From a bacterium (lineage in GTDB: Bacteria > UBP6 > UBA1177), in contig JAFYIZ010000026.1 in NCBI GenBank assembly GCA_017538365.1, positions 54,113-118,112 on the forward strand: a DNA stretch of 64,000 nucleotides, read 5' to 3'. A program made the position numbers and the translations under genes. The notes below the pieces were generated by a model that ran no database searches, was not told the origin of the DNA, and saw only the letters and a list, made by a program, of their open reading frames with translations. Shown here one piece after another: positions 53,239 to 60,585 of the stretch (position 1 is the stretch's first letter; every line of letters begins with the position of its first letter).

Positions 53239-54053
53239 GACTTGCCGAGCTTTTCGGGCTTACACCGCAGAGAGCCCTTGAGTTTTTCCAGAATAAGAAC
53301 AATAAAGAGCAGAAAGAGTGGTGGAGCCGCATCTGGCAGGAACAGCATGAAAAAGCCTTTACAGTAGCACAAACACTTAAAAGAGATGTTTTAAAAGAGA
53401 TTAGAGCCGAAGTCCAGAAAGCGATCGAAAACGGAACTACACTGAAAGAATTTCAGAAAAACCTGAAACCCGCTCTTCAGAAAAAAGGGTGGTGGGGTAA
53501 AGTTCCCGACCCTGACAATCCCGAAAAAGAAGTGCAGTTAGGCTCACCGCGCCGCCTCGAAACGATATTCAACGTCAATCTGCGAACCGCATATCAGACA
53601 GGCAGATACCAGGCAATGACAGACAACGCTGAAAACCGTCCTTACTGGCAGTATATCGCGGTCGATGATGACCGCACCCGTGCAGAGCACAAACAGCTGA
53701 ACGGTAAAGTATTCCGCTATGATGACCCGTTCTGGGACACGTTTTACCCGCCTAACGGCTGGGGTTGCCGCTGCACCGTCCGTGCACTTTCGCAGAAAGA
53801 CGTTGACCGCCTCGGGCTGAAAGTTGAATCATCGGCGGGCATGCTGCTTCCGGGAAAAGCGCAGCTGCCGAACGGAAAAACCGTAGAAGGCATGGTTTAC
53901 CGACCGCGCAGAGGCATGGAAGTGTCGCCTGACATCGGATGGGCTTATGCGCCGGGCAAATCAAGCTATCAGCCCAATTATGACGGCAGTGATCCGCAGC
54001 TTGATGAAGCCCTGAAACGTGAACTTGAACGCGGACCGGAGCGCATAATATGA
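53235..54053 (+). CDS. Minor head protein (Mu gp30/SPP1 gp7-like)
   Basis: A 272-residue protein of the Mu F-like head morphogenesis family: NVNLRTAYQTGRYQAM, YIAVDDDRTRAEHKQLNGKVF and YPPNGWGCRCTVRALS, the conserved C-terminal block with the GCRC cysteines. It overlaps the portal gene end and the next gene start, so all three are coupled. Confidence 0.9.
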   Translation: MRLAELFGLTPQRALEFFQNKNNKEQKEWWSRIWQEQHEKAFTVAQTLKRDVLKEIRAEVQKAIENGTTLKEFQKNLKPALQKKGWWGKVPDPDNPEKEVQLGSPRRLETIFNVNLRTAYQTGRYQAMTDNAENRPYWQYIAVDDDRTRAEHKQLNGKVFRYDDPFWDTFYPPNGWGCRCTVRALSQKDVDRLGLKVESSAGMLLPGKAQLPNGKTVEGMVYRPRRGMEVSPDIGWAYAPGKSSYQPNYDGSDPQLDEALKRELERGPERII

Positions 54054-54550
54054 CCGAAGCGATTGTTTACAATGATAAAGGCATTAAGGATCTGCAAACT
54101 CTTCTTGAACGCCTTGACAAAGTTTTTCTTAACCGGAAAAAACTCAATCTCGGTGTTGCCGAAACAATGCTTTCAGCCGTTCAGGAAAACTTTTTGGATT
54201 CCGGGCGTGACGTTGCCGGAAACACAAAGCAGTGGCATCCTCTTTCGGCTGTCACACTTGAAAGACGTGGTAAAAAGCGTAATTCTCCGATTTTGCGAGT
54301 GTCCAACCGCCTTTATCACTCACTGCATTCGTCTTACAACAACGACGCGGCGGCAGTCGGAACCAACGTCATTTACGCAGCATTGCAGCATTACGGCGCA
54401 AAAAAAGGCGAGTTCGGCAAGTGGAGAAATCACCCGATACCCTGGGGCGATATTCCCGCACGCCCTTATATGATGCTTACAAATCAGGATATTCAGGATA
54501 TTATTGATTTTATCAGTGAAAAGATTAACGAGGCCGCACATGGCAAATGA
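54050..54550 (+). CDS. Virion morphogenesis protein (Mu gpG-like)
   Basis: A 166-residue protein of the phage virion morphogenesis family: ERRGKKRNSPILRVSNRLYHSLHS and the C-terminal IPARPYMMLTNQDIQDIIDFI. It follows the gp30-like gene by an ATGA overlap, exactly as gpG follows gp30 in Mu. It probably acts in tail-head joining. Confidence 0.85.
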   Translation: MTEAIVYNDKGIKDLQTLLERLDKVFLNRKKLNLGVAETMLSAVQENFLDSGRDVAGNTKQWHPLSAVTLERRGKKRNSPILRVSNRLYHSLHSSYNNDAAAVGTNVIYAALQHYGAKKGEFGKWRNHPIPWGDIPARPYMMLTNQDIQDIIDFISEKINEAAHGK

Positions 54551-54965
54551 AATTATCGAAGTAAAGCTGCGACGCCAAAAGCAGTATAAAACCGCAACCG
54601 TCGGAACTCTGCATATCTGTACCAAAAATCTTGTATGGAGCTGTAAAACTCTTGAATTACCCTGGAAAAACAATATTCCGAATGAGAGCTGCATCCCGTC
54701 TGGGAAATACCGCTGCGAGCGCGTAAAATCCGAAAAGTTCGGTGAAACTTTTGTGATTGCCGATGTTCCCGGTCGAAGCGGCATTTTATTTCATTGCGGC
54801 AATACCGTTCCGAAAGATACGCGCGGCTGTATCCTGCTCGGTGTCGGCCTTGACTGTACCGACCGGAAACCCGTGCTTTTAGCTTCGCGCGCCGCGATGA
54901 ATACCTTCCGTGATATGCTTTCCGATTTTGACAGCTTTGACCTTATTATCGAGGGCGCAGGATGA
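54540..54965 (+). CDS. DUF5675-like protein, possible lysis enzyme
   Basis: About 141 residues from the ATG at 54540, overlapping the previous gene by 11 bases. Sequence blocks TLELPWKNNIPNESCIPSGKY and FHCGNTVPKDTRGCILLG match DUF5675 proteins. The His and Cys spacing resembles the H...GC site of L,D-transpeptidase-like folds. It lies next to the spanin genes and no other endolysin was recognised in the window, so a role in lysis is possible but inferred. Confidence 0.6.
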   Translation: MANEIIEVKLRRQKQYKTATVGTLHICTKNLVWSCKTLELPWKNNIPNESCIPSGKYRCERVKSEKFGETFVIADVPGRSGILFHCGNTVPKDTRGCILLGVGLDCTDRKPVLLASRAAMNTFRDMLSDFDSFDLIIEGAG

Positions 54966-55333
54966 CAGCAATAATCTGGATCTATACTCACAGAAAAGAA
55001 ATTTTTATTACCTTTCTGGTAATTTTTTTCTTTATTTTGTGGTTTGTCATCGAAAGACAGGCCGACCGCATATCATCACAAAAGCAGGAAATTGCCAAAC
55101 TGCGCGTGGAAATTGAGCAACTGCAATCCAAGATTGAGGATATGCAGGCAGATACCGCCGCCGTTGCAGCCTATTTAAAGCGCATTGAAAGCATAGATAA
55201 TAACCGTAAAACAGAGGTTAAAAAGAATGAAGAATGCGTATCGCACCGCGATCCTGATGCTTTTATTGACCGGCTCAATCAGCTGTTCGGCGTCTGCGCC
55301 GATGAAGCCGGAAATCCGGCAGGCACTCTGTAA
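54962..55333 (+). CDS. i-spanin (Rz-like)
   Basis: A 123-residue protein with an N-terminal transmembrane helix (residues ~14-34, ITFLVIFFFILWFVI) and a long periplasmic coiled coil (ISSQKQEIAKLRVEIEQLQSKIEDMQ), the Rz architecture. It would pair with the overlapping lipoprotein gene to fuse inner and outer membranes at lysis. Start overlaps the DUF5675-like stop in ATGA. Confidence 0.8.
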   Translation: MTAIIWIYTHRKEIFITFLVIFFFILWFVIERQADRISSQKQEIAKLRVEIEQLQSKIEDMQADTAAVAAYLKRIESIDNNRKTEVKKNEECVSHRDPDAFIDRLNQLFGVCADEAGNPAGTL

Positions 55334-55478
55334 AATGCCTGCTGAGCCCGTTTTTGAGCGCATCGAATACAGTGACCCCGATGAAGTCAAAATGCTGAAG
55401 ATGTTAAACAACATAGCTGATTTAAAAGCGTATTCTGAAAAACTAAAGGCTGTTATTGATTGCTTGAAAGCTGGATAG
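55227..55478 (+). CDS. o-spanin lipoprotein (Rz1-like)
   Basis: An 83-residue protein starting inside the i-spanin gene in another frame. It has a lipoprotein signal (MKNAYRTAILMLLLTGSISC) and a short periplasmic part ending AVIDCLKAG. Overlapping Rz/Rz1 genes are a hallmark of phages of diderm hosts, which supports the host having an outer membrane. Last gene of the plus-strand block; the 40 bases to the convergent gene hold nothing I can assign. Confidence 0.82.
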   Translation: MKNAYRTAILMLLLTGSISCSASAPMKPEIRQALCKMPAEPVFERIEYSDPDEVKMLKMLNNIADLKAYSEKLKAVIDCLKAG

Positions 55479-55518
55479 GCTCAGATTTGAGAAAAATTGC
55501 GGTGACCTTTGCTATTTC

Positions 55519-55815
55519 CTACAAAAAATCCTGTGTTTTTAAACTGTCATCATCCTGGGTTATTTCACAACATTCCTGTTGAAAACTTAAAGCAAAAACA
55601 TCATAAGTTGCCCAACGAGTCAAAACTATTTGTAATTCCTTATAAAAAAATCGGATTTTCCATGTACCATCAGAACAAGTCGTGCGCTCCCATTTTGGAA
55701 ACATCTTTTTCACACTATCAACCAATTTTTCACATTCTTCATCGTAGCATTGAATCTGGTATGTTAATGGTGATTCTGCACCGCTAACACCTAAACATAC
55801 ATCACGAACTGCCAT
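55519..55815 (-). CDS. Unknown small protein downstream of DGR target 2
   Basis: A 98-residue protein beginning MAVRDVCLGVSG after CGGAGG. It is soluble, with several Cys and aromatic residues (FPKWERTTCSDGTWKIRFFYKEL). No family recognised. Its position after DGR target 2 parallels avd after target 1, but it is acidic and does not look like Avd. Last gene of the early minus-strand block. Confidence 0.55.
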   Translation of the reverse strand: MAVRDVCLGVSGAESPLTYQIQCYDEECEKLVDSVKKMFPKWERTTCSDGTWKIRFFYKELQIVLTRWATYDVFALSFQQECCEITQDDDSLKTQDFL

Positions 55816-55880
55816 TTTTGCCTCCGAAACAAAAAAACAGATTAAATTTAACATAAAATTTGAATTAGTCAAAAATCCAC

Positions 55881-55935
55881 GCCCTACCGGGCAAATTGCG
55901 CAGACGCGCTAAGAAAAACAAAAAAAGCGGTCATG
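55881..55935 (-). other. Twin-hairpin element downstream of DGR target 2
   Basis: GCCC-TACC-GGGC is identical to the element after target 1; the second hairpin is GCGC-AGAC-GCGC, with a changed loop but retained stem core, then the same A-rich run and GCGGTCATGG. It lies immediately after the target-2 stop. Confidence 0.72.
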
Positions 55936-55937
55936 GT

Positions 55938-56537
55938 TTAGCGGACGCACCTCACATAGCTCGAGTTGTACTTACCGTAGTAGTAGACACTTCCACTGCT
56001 ACCGAAGTACACGTACCAAGCGAAACTCGCACTATATTCGGCGCCTGACCAATACCAACGGTAATCTACAAGAATGCCGAGCGCTTCACTTGCCCGCCAT
56101 ATACCGTGAAGCTCATTATTTGTAGTTTCATCATCCTCGTCACCTGAACACGTCGGCAGTCTCCAGTCGGCAAAACCACCTAATTTAAGGTTTTTCGCGT
56201 ATTCCATTGCCTCCGGCCATGTTTTATCGGATACGGGCCGCATCTGTATCATCGAAATATTTTTCAATTCAGGAAACATCTTTTTGAGATCATCTGTGAC
56301 GATTATCACGCCGGGAACCTCGAGTTCTTTTTCTTCTTCGGTTGTTTTAACCGCCTGGTCACTATTAAGTTTTTGCATCGCAGCGAGAAAGCCGGCCTCA
56401 TAAGCGGTATCGACCTCTTTCATCACTTTCTCAATAATTTTTTTAACAGTGTATTCTCTATCATCTGCCGACTCACAAATCCAGATGCAGATGCGGCCTT
56501 TAGCAGCATCTAAAAAATCCTGTTTTTTCTCATTCAT
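55938..56537 (-). CDS. DGR target 2: early-region diversified DUF1566 protein
   Basis: A 199-residue protein with no signal peptide or membrane segment. The first ~75 residues are helical and acidic; then comes a module shared with targets 1 and 3 (VIIVTDDLKKMFPELKNISMIQ), then a DUF1566 domain (KTWPEAMEYAKNLKLGGFADWRLP, YWSGAEY) ending in VR2. The start at 56537 follows AAAGGAGG. It lies among early genes, far from the tail operon. Likely cytoplasmic with a variable ligand site; role unknown. Confidence 0.88.
   Translation of the reverse strand: MNEKKQDFLDAAKGRICIWICESADDREYTVKKIIEKVMKEVDTAYEAGFLAAMQKLNSDQAVKTTEEEKELEVPGVIIVTDDLKKMFPELKNISMIQMRPVSDKTWPEAMEYAKNLKLGGFADWRLPTCSGDEDDETTNNELHGIWRASEALGILVDYRWYWSGAEYSASFAWYVYFGSSGSVYYYGKYNSSYVRCVR
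55942..56032 (-). repeat. DGR variable repeat 2 (VR2), remote
   Basis: The last 91 bp of target gene 2. Gapless alignment to the template at 32951-33041 gives 12 differences, all at template adenines (sense strand: nine A to T, three A to G). Most turn Asn codons AAC into Tyr TAC, producing SVYYYGKYN. The template lies about 23 kb away on the same strand. Confidence 0.95.
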
Positions 56538-56550
56538 TTTATTCCTCCTT

Positions 56551-56835
56551 TTAAAACGGACCAAACTGACTGTCGAAGTCTTCATCATCGGTCGCTTCAG
56601 GCTGTTTCTTTGTTTCAGACATTATTTTTTCAGTCTCTCGCATGATACCCTCGAGTCTTACGGAAATTCTGTAAAGCTGGCTGGCTCTGATTTCCACCCT
56701 CTCAACCATCCCGTTTAAACGATTTATAAGTCGGGCGATAAGCATTTCAAGCCCTTTGTCTGCAAGCGATGCCACGAAGAAGCCTAATGCAAAAAAAGCC
56801 ACAGCTATTACTGCAAAAAGCGCTAAATCTTTCAT
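56551..56835 (-). CDS. Small membrane-anchored coiled-coil protein
   Basis: A 94-residue protein: one N-terminal transmembrane helix (LALFAVIAVAFFALGFFVASLA) and a helical tail (LINRLNGMVERVEIRASQLYRISVRLEGIMRETEKIM), ending acidic. No family recognised. It sits between DGR targets 3 and 2, which are soluble, so it could be a membrane partner for one of them (inference). Confidence 0.65.
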   Translation of the reverse strand: MKDLALFAVIAVAFFALGFFVASLADKGLEMLIARLINRLNGMVERVEIRASQLYRISVRLEGIMRETEKIMSETKKQPEATDDEDFDSQFGPF

Positions 56836-56847
56836 TTTTTGTCTCCC

Positions 56848-56900
56848 GCCCTCCCGGGCAAAATTGCGCTATCGCGCCAATAAAACCCAAAATTGCGGTC
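56848..56900 (-). other. Twin-hairpin element downstream of DGR target 3
   Basis: GCCC-TCCC-GGGC and TGCGC-TATC-GCGC with AAAATTGCGGTCA after it. The same element as behind targets 1 and 2, with small changes, at the same distance from the stop codon. Confidence 0.7.
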
Positions 56901-57510
56901 AGCGGACACAGCGCGCGCTGCTGTTGGTCGTCTTACTGGTGTAGTAGACATTGCCATTTGAGAAATTGCAGAGCATAGCGTTCGTGGCCGAATACTCGGT
57001 GCTGCTCCAGAACCACTCATCATCGTCAGCAATGCCGAGAGCCTGTTTCGTCCTAAAAATACCGCGAAGCTCGTCTATTGTCGGAAGTCTCCAGTCGTCA
57101 AAACCGCCCAGCGTCATTTTTTTCGCATAGTCCATAGACTCATCCCAAGTCATATAGTCAGAAGGCTCTTTCTGTATCATTTTGAGGTTTTTCAGTTCTG
57201 GATATTCCTTCTTGATCTCATCGGTGATAAATATCACGCCGGGAATTTCATAGATCTCTTCATCGTTGTCGACAAGCTTCTCCTCGGCCTGTTTCTCGAA
57301 GTTGTGAGAGCACTCTGACTCCATCTTAAGGATGTCTTCTTCGAGATCCCGCTGGTTGTCTTTAAAGAGATCTTTTACAGCATCGCTGGCGGTCACCCAG
57401 GCTCTATTGTTGCCGTGCTTATACCCTAAGATATAGCACTTCCACGACCACTGCGCGAACGCTGAATTTTCGTCGAGACCTTGTCTTTCACAAAACTCGT
57501 TAAAAGTCAT
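56899..57510 (-). CDS. DGR-target-like protein 3 (no matching template)
   Basis: A 203-residue soluble protein built like target 2: a helical N-terminus, the shared module (VIFITDEIKKEYPELKNLKMIQ), a DUF1566 domain (MTWDESMDYAKKMTLGGFDDWRLP, WFWSSTEYSA) and a terminal RCVR. Its last 91 bp differ from the template at many non-adenine positions (e.g. AGCGCGCGC for TATGTGAGG), so they were not copied from it. It is either fed by another template elsewhere or an old, inactive target. Start after GAGG. Confidence 0.82.
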   Translation of the reverse strand: MTFNEFCERQGLDENSAFAQWSWKCYILGYKHGNNRAWVTASDAVKDLFKDNQRDLEEDILKMESECSHNFEKQAEEKLVDNDEEIYEIPGVIFITDEIKKEYPELKNLKMIQKEPSDYMTWDESMDYAKKMTLGGFDDWRLPTIDELRGIFRTKQALGIADDDEWFWSSTEYSATNAMLCNFSNGNVYYTSKTTNSSARCVR

Positions 57511-57810
57511 TTAATCCTCTTTACAAATCCATAAACTAAAATGTTTCTCTTCTATATCACCGCCCATACATTCGCCGGGCTCAAGATACTCGTAAGCCGC
57601 CTCCGTGTCGATATTCGGAAGGCCGTTGTCGGAAACGTTTTCAGGTTCTTTTTCGTATGCGCCTGGAATTGGTGGAAGAAGCATAAGCAATCCAATTACA
57701 AAAATCCAATAAAGAAATGTTACAAGCGCCCCTACAAGCAATCCTGCGATTATCATACCAACGGCCTGAATGCTTGTTAAAAGAGTTTTTTTAACTTCAT
57801 AAAGTTCCAT
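57511..57810 (-). CDS. Small membrane protein upstream of target 3
   Basis: A 99-residue protein with a long hydrophobic region (residues ~14-46, probably two helices: VGMIIAGLLVGALVTFLYWIFVIGLLMLL) followed by an acidic C-terminal part. Unrecognised. It is directly coupled to target 3 (stop and next start a few bases apart). Confidence 0.6.
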   Translation of the reverse strand: MELYEVKKTLLTSIQAVGMIIAGLLVGALVTFLYWIFVIGLLMLLPPIPGAYEKEPENVSDNGLPNIDTEAAYEYLEPGECMGGDIEEKHFSLWICKED

Positions 57811-58123
57811 CCTTATCCCCCTTCAGTCTAAAATGAATCGCGTAAACCGGCTTGTCGATGTGCAGATCACTTTCTTTGCCGTCAACAATGTCGATTCTGT
57901 CAATATAAGCATCTGTGCGAGTGTCTGTATAGCCAAGCCTGAACACGCAAATACGCGGTTGAAAAATATTTAACATACGCTCGCCGCACCGACACTCATA
58001 CAATGCCCATCCAGCATTAAAAAGCCTTTGGGTCCAATACGGCTTTACTTCGCGGTATTCAACTCTTTTTTCACCGCGATCTATTTTCTCAAAACATTCT
58101 TTTTTCAGGATAAATGTAAGCAT
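57797..58123 (-). CDS. ASCH-domain-like protein
   Basis: A 108-residue protein with the phage ASCH pattern near its start: LKKECFEKIDRGEKRVEYREVKPYW. ASCH domains are related to PUA folds and are thought to bind RNA or modified nucleosides. Common among early or accessory phage genes; precise role unknown. Confidence 0.72.
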   Translation of the reverse strand: MLTFILKKECFEKIDRGEKRVEYREVKPYWTQRLFNAGWALYECRCGERMLNIFQPRICVFRLGYTDTRTDAYIDRIDIVDGKESDLHIDKPVYAIHFRLKGDKDGTL

Positions 58124-58124
58124 C

Positions 58125-58370
58125 CTACACCTCCGACATCAGGTCGACAATTTTCATAGCTGTAATAAGATTGACCAGCGGATCGGCATCAACTTCCACT
58201 TTAATAACGGCTATACTGGGATACAGCTCATACTTCACCACCACAGATTCTTCACCTTCATCAAGTCGCTTTTCAAAATAAAAAGTGCGCCCATCTGACG
58301 GAGCATGCTTTTTCTGCAATTCATTGAATTTTTCTCGTGCTTCTTTCTGCGTATCAAATCTTACGATCAT
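58125..58370 (-). CDS. Unknown small early protein
   Basis: An 81-residue soluble protein (MIVRFDTQKEAREKFNELQKK...) with mixed alpha/beta character and a conserved-looking FYFEKRLDEGEESVVVKYEL segment. No family recognised. It overlaps the start region of the repressor gene stop by one base and follows GAGG. Confidence 0.55.
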   Translation of the reverse strand: MIVRFDTQKEAREKFNELQKKHAPSDGRTFYFEKRLDEGEESVVVKYELYPSIAVIKVEVDADPLVNLITAMKIVDLMSEV

Positions 58371-58855
58371 TAGCGCACCTCCTCAAGTTCGTCCAGGCGG
58401 TGCTCGAGCATATCGATGCGCGCTTCGATGCTCGCCTGACGAGCGATCATAGCATCACAGAGCTCCACAAGCGGTCGACATTTACTTCTCGCCGTAGCGC
58501 GGCGCATTGAACGGCGTTCTGCAGCTGTGTCAGCATATTGAATGTTTTCCGGCTGGCGCTGGATCTTCTCTGCCTTTTCTTTGTCGACGGTAAATACCTC
58601 GACAGGCTCAGTATCAACATCCTTTTTGATCTCTTCACGCATCTCTTCCGGCATGACCAGGCGAGTGCCGATTCCAGTCATGAGCCAGTTGATGTTCACG
58701 CCAAGCTCAGCCAGCGCAACAAAAAGAATCTGCGGAATCTTTGTCGCACCGCTTTCAATCAGAGAGTAATTCGACTGTTTCATGCCGATTCTTTCGGCCA
58801 TTTCCGACTGCGTGAAGCCGAAAGCCTCTCTCAATTCCCTTAATCTCTCATTCAT
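58370..58855 (-). CDS. XRE-family phage repressor
   Basis: A 161-residue DNA-binding protein. Residues ~1-60 are a Cro/CI-type helix-turn-helix (LRELREAFGFTQSEMAERIGMKQSNYSLIESG ... NINWLMTGIG). The C-terminus is a coiled coil (MIARQASIEARIDMLEHRLDELEE) likely for multimerisation. It is on the same strand as the transposition genes and well downstream of them, unlike Mu c, so it may be a Cro-like or secondary regulator rather than the immunity repressor. Confidence 0.78.
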   Translation of the reverse strand: MNERLRELREAFGFTQSEMAERIGMKQSNYSLIESGATKIPQILFVALAELGVNINWLMTGIGTRLVMPEEMREEIKKDVDTEPVEVFTVDKEKAEKIQRQPENIQYADTAAERRSMRRATARSKCRPLVELCDAMIARQASIEARIDMLEHRLDELEEVR

Positions 58856-58879
58856 CCTTTACCTCCGTTTGTGCGGCTG

Positions 58880-59185
58880 TTAGCCGTCTATTTTTGAATG
58901 TTTTGCAATAAGTGCGGCTTTCAGGCGGTTAAATTCGTCCGCGGTGATCTCGCCGCCGTCTCTCATTCGTTTTAAAAAGCTCATTTCATACTCAAAAGTG
59001 TCAAGGGCCGTCAGTTTGCCGATATTGACTGAAATTTTGGCATTCATCCCACAGAAAAGCATAAATTCAGACAAATTCATGCTTTGCGCCGCCGCCTTTT
59101 TATTGAGCGCATCAAACTGCTCAGCCGTAACCTTAACGTCAATTCGCCTTGTCTTATTTATTCTTACCCTCTTTAATGTAGTCAA
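58880..59185 (-). CDS. Ribbon-helix-helix / MobC-like DNA-binding protein
   Basis: About 100 residues. The basic N-terminus followed by IDVKVTAEQFDALNKKAAAQSMNLSEFMLFCGM is typical of ribbon-helix-helix proteins of the MobC type. The C-terminal half contains a SHOCT-like helix pair (KRMRDGGEITADEFNRLKAALIAKH). It overlaps the Mor-like gene by 32 bases. The start is uncertain: only TTG (59185) is available before the domain. Confidence 0.65.
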   Translation of the reverse strand: MTTLKRVRINKTRRIDVKVTAEQFDALNKKAAAQSMNLSEFMLFCGMNAKISVNIGKLTALDTFEYEMSFLKRMRDGGEITADEFNRLKAALIAKHSKIDG

Positions 59186-59498
59186 AAACCGTTGTTTGCC
59201 CTGTTTTTACGCCGATTTCGGATGTTTTTTTGTTCAAAACTTTAAGCACCATCCAGTCTGAAAAGCCCGTATCAAGGGCCAGCGCCTTGACCGACTTGTC
59301 GGCATTCTGCGCGATATACTTTTCAGCGATGATTTTCTGCCAGTTTACAGGCACAAAAAAGCGGGCACCGGGAAGGTTCCGCATGATATTGAGAGCCGTT
59401 TCCACGCCGCAGCTTTCGGCGATCACCTTCATATCCTCAGACGGCATATCGTCGATCGTTATGTTTTCGGCTACGAAGCGGATAAAGTTCTCTCTCAT
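59154..59498 (-). CDS. Mor-like transcription activator
   Basis: A 114-residue protein resembling the Mor/C activators of Mu, which switch on middle and late promoters. Visible are NLPGARFFVPVNWQKIIAEKY and a helix-turn-helix (KALALDTGFSDWMVLKVLN). It may act on the divergent region at 48871-49050. Start after AAGGA. Confidence 0.72.
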   Translation of the reverse strand: MRENFIRFVAENITIDDMPSEDMKVIAESCGVETALNIMRNLPGARFFVPVNWQKIIAEKYIAQNADKSVKALALDTGFSDWMVLKVLNKKTSEIGVKTGQTTVFDYIKEGKNK

Positions 59499-59525
59499 GC
59501 GGCATCCTTCCCGAATTTCGGTTTA

Positions 59526-60140
59526 TTAGAGCGAGGCAAAGTCAAGCGTAATAGTATCCCAGGCGTTCTGCTCGTTTTTGATCTGAAACTGGATATAAGT
59601 CTTAGTTCCGTATGTTTCGACCGACTCTCTGAGCAGTTCCTGAGCCTTCTTAAATTCAGGATCTTTGATGGAATATCTAAGCAGCTTGAAAAGGAAAGAC
59701 TTGTTTATGCCGCCCGCCTTGTCAACTTCAAACGCTTTCTGAACGATTTCAGCGAGGTCGGCGTCGCCGTTTTCCGTTTTCTTGATTACCCATTCGTCAA
59801 ACTTCGATTTTGCGAACTGCAATTTTTCGTTAAAGTTCAAAAGCTCTGCTCTTTTAACTACGATTCTGCGGGTTGAATCGTAGTTTACAAGCTGAAAATT
59901 GCCTTTCCAGCCTTCGACTTTAGCTTTCTTTGCCGCCTTTTCGATGTAAGCGTCGAGTGCTTCGATGATGTGTTTTTTGAAATCGACAAGTTTGTCATGC
60001 GCGTGAAAAACACCGGCAAAAATGTCATCGACAATCTCTTCTTTCTGCTTGTCGGCCTTGCTGATAGCGTCCTCTCTTTTCATGGAGCCTTCAGCATCCA
60101 CCCAGTAGACAACGCCGTCAAATTCCTTTTTCTTAGGCAT
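59526..60140 (-). CDS. DUF3164 family early protein
   Basis: A 204-residue protein matching DUF3164 of Mu-like phages: YWVDAEGSMKREDAISKADKQKEEIVDDI near the N-terminus and FQLVNYDSTRRIVVKRAELL in the middle. The family lies in the early operon after the transposition genes; its function is not established. Start after AAGGAGG. Confidence 0.88.
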   Translation of the reverse strand: MPKKKEFDGVVYWVDAEGSMKREDAISKADKQKEEIVDDIFAGVFHAHDKLVDFKKHIIEALDAYIEKAAKKAKVEGWKGNFQLVNYDSTRRIVVKRAELLNFNEKLQFAKSKFDEWVIKKTENGDADLAEIVQKAFEVDKAGGINKSFLFKLLRYSIKDPEFKKAQELLRESVETYGTKTYIQFQIKNEQNAWDTITLDFASL

Positions 60141-60162
60141 CTTACCCTCCTTAAATCAGTTA

Positions 60163-60558
60163 TTAACCCTGCTCTTCGGCGCCCATCGCCTTAAGAGCCG
60201 TCACAATCTTTTCGACCTGGTTTCTTTTTACATTTTCGAGGTTTTTGACCTTGAAGCGGTTTTGCAGGAACGTGTCAAATGCGCTGCGTTTTGCTTCCTG
60301 CGTTTCGGCACGTGATACCTGATACCACAAAGCCAAAAGCAGCCTTTTCTGATTCGGCGTAGCATCTTCAAGCCTGCGCCTCTGCATCGCGTATCTGCTG
60401 AGCTCTTTAATGAGTTCCGTCGCAGCATACTGTGAAAGCGTTTTTGAGCTTTCAGCGCCGTAACGCGCTAAAATATCACGGTAAACTTCATCGTCTAAAC
60501 ACGCCTTATGCAGCAGCGTATGAATAAGTTTGATCTGTTTCGGTGTAACCAGCCGCAT
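60163..60558 (-). CDS. GemA-like regulator (DUF1018)
   Basis: A 131-residue protein of the Mu GemA family: TPKQIKLIHTLLHKACLDDEVYRDILARYGAESSKTLSQ, a clear match to the DUF1018 start. In Mu, GemA modulates host gene expression and DNA topology. It lies between MuB and DUF3164 genes with a good site (GGAGGG). Confidence 0.88.
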   Translation of the reverse strand: MRLVTPKQIKLIHTLLHKACLDDEVYRDILARYGAESSKTLSQYAATELIKELSRYAMQRRRLEDATPNQKRLLLALWYQVSRAETQEAKRSAFDTFLQNRFKVKNLENVKRNQVEKIVTALKAMGAEEQG

Positions 60559-60585
60559 AGCACCCTCCGAAAATGTCGCTTCTAA

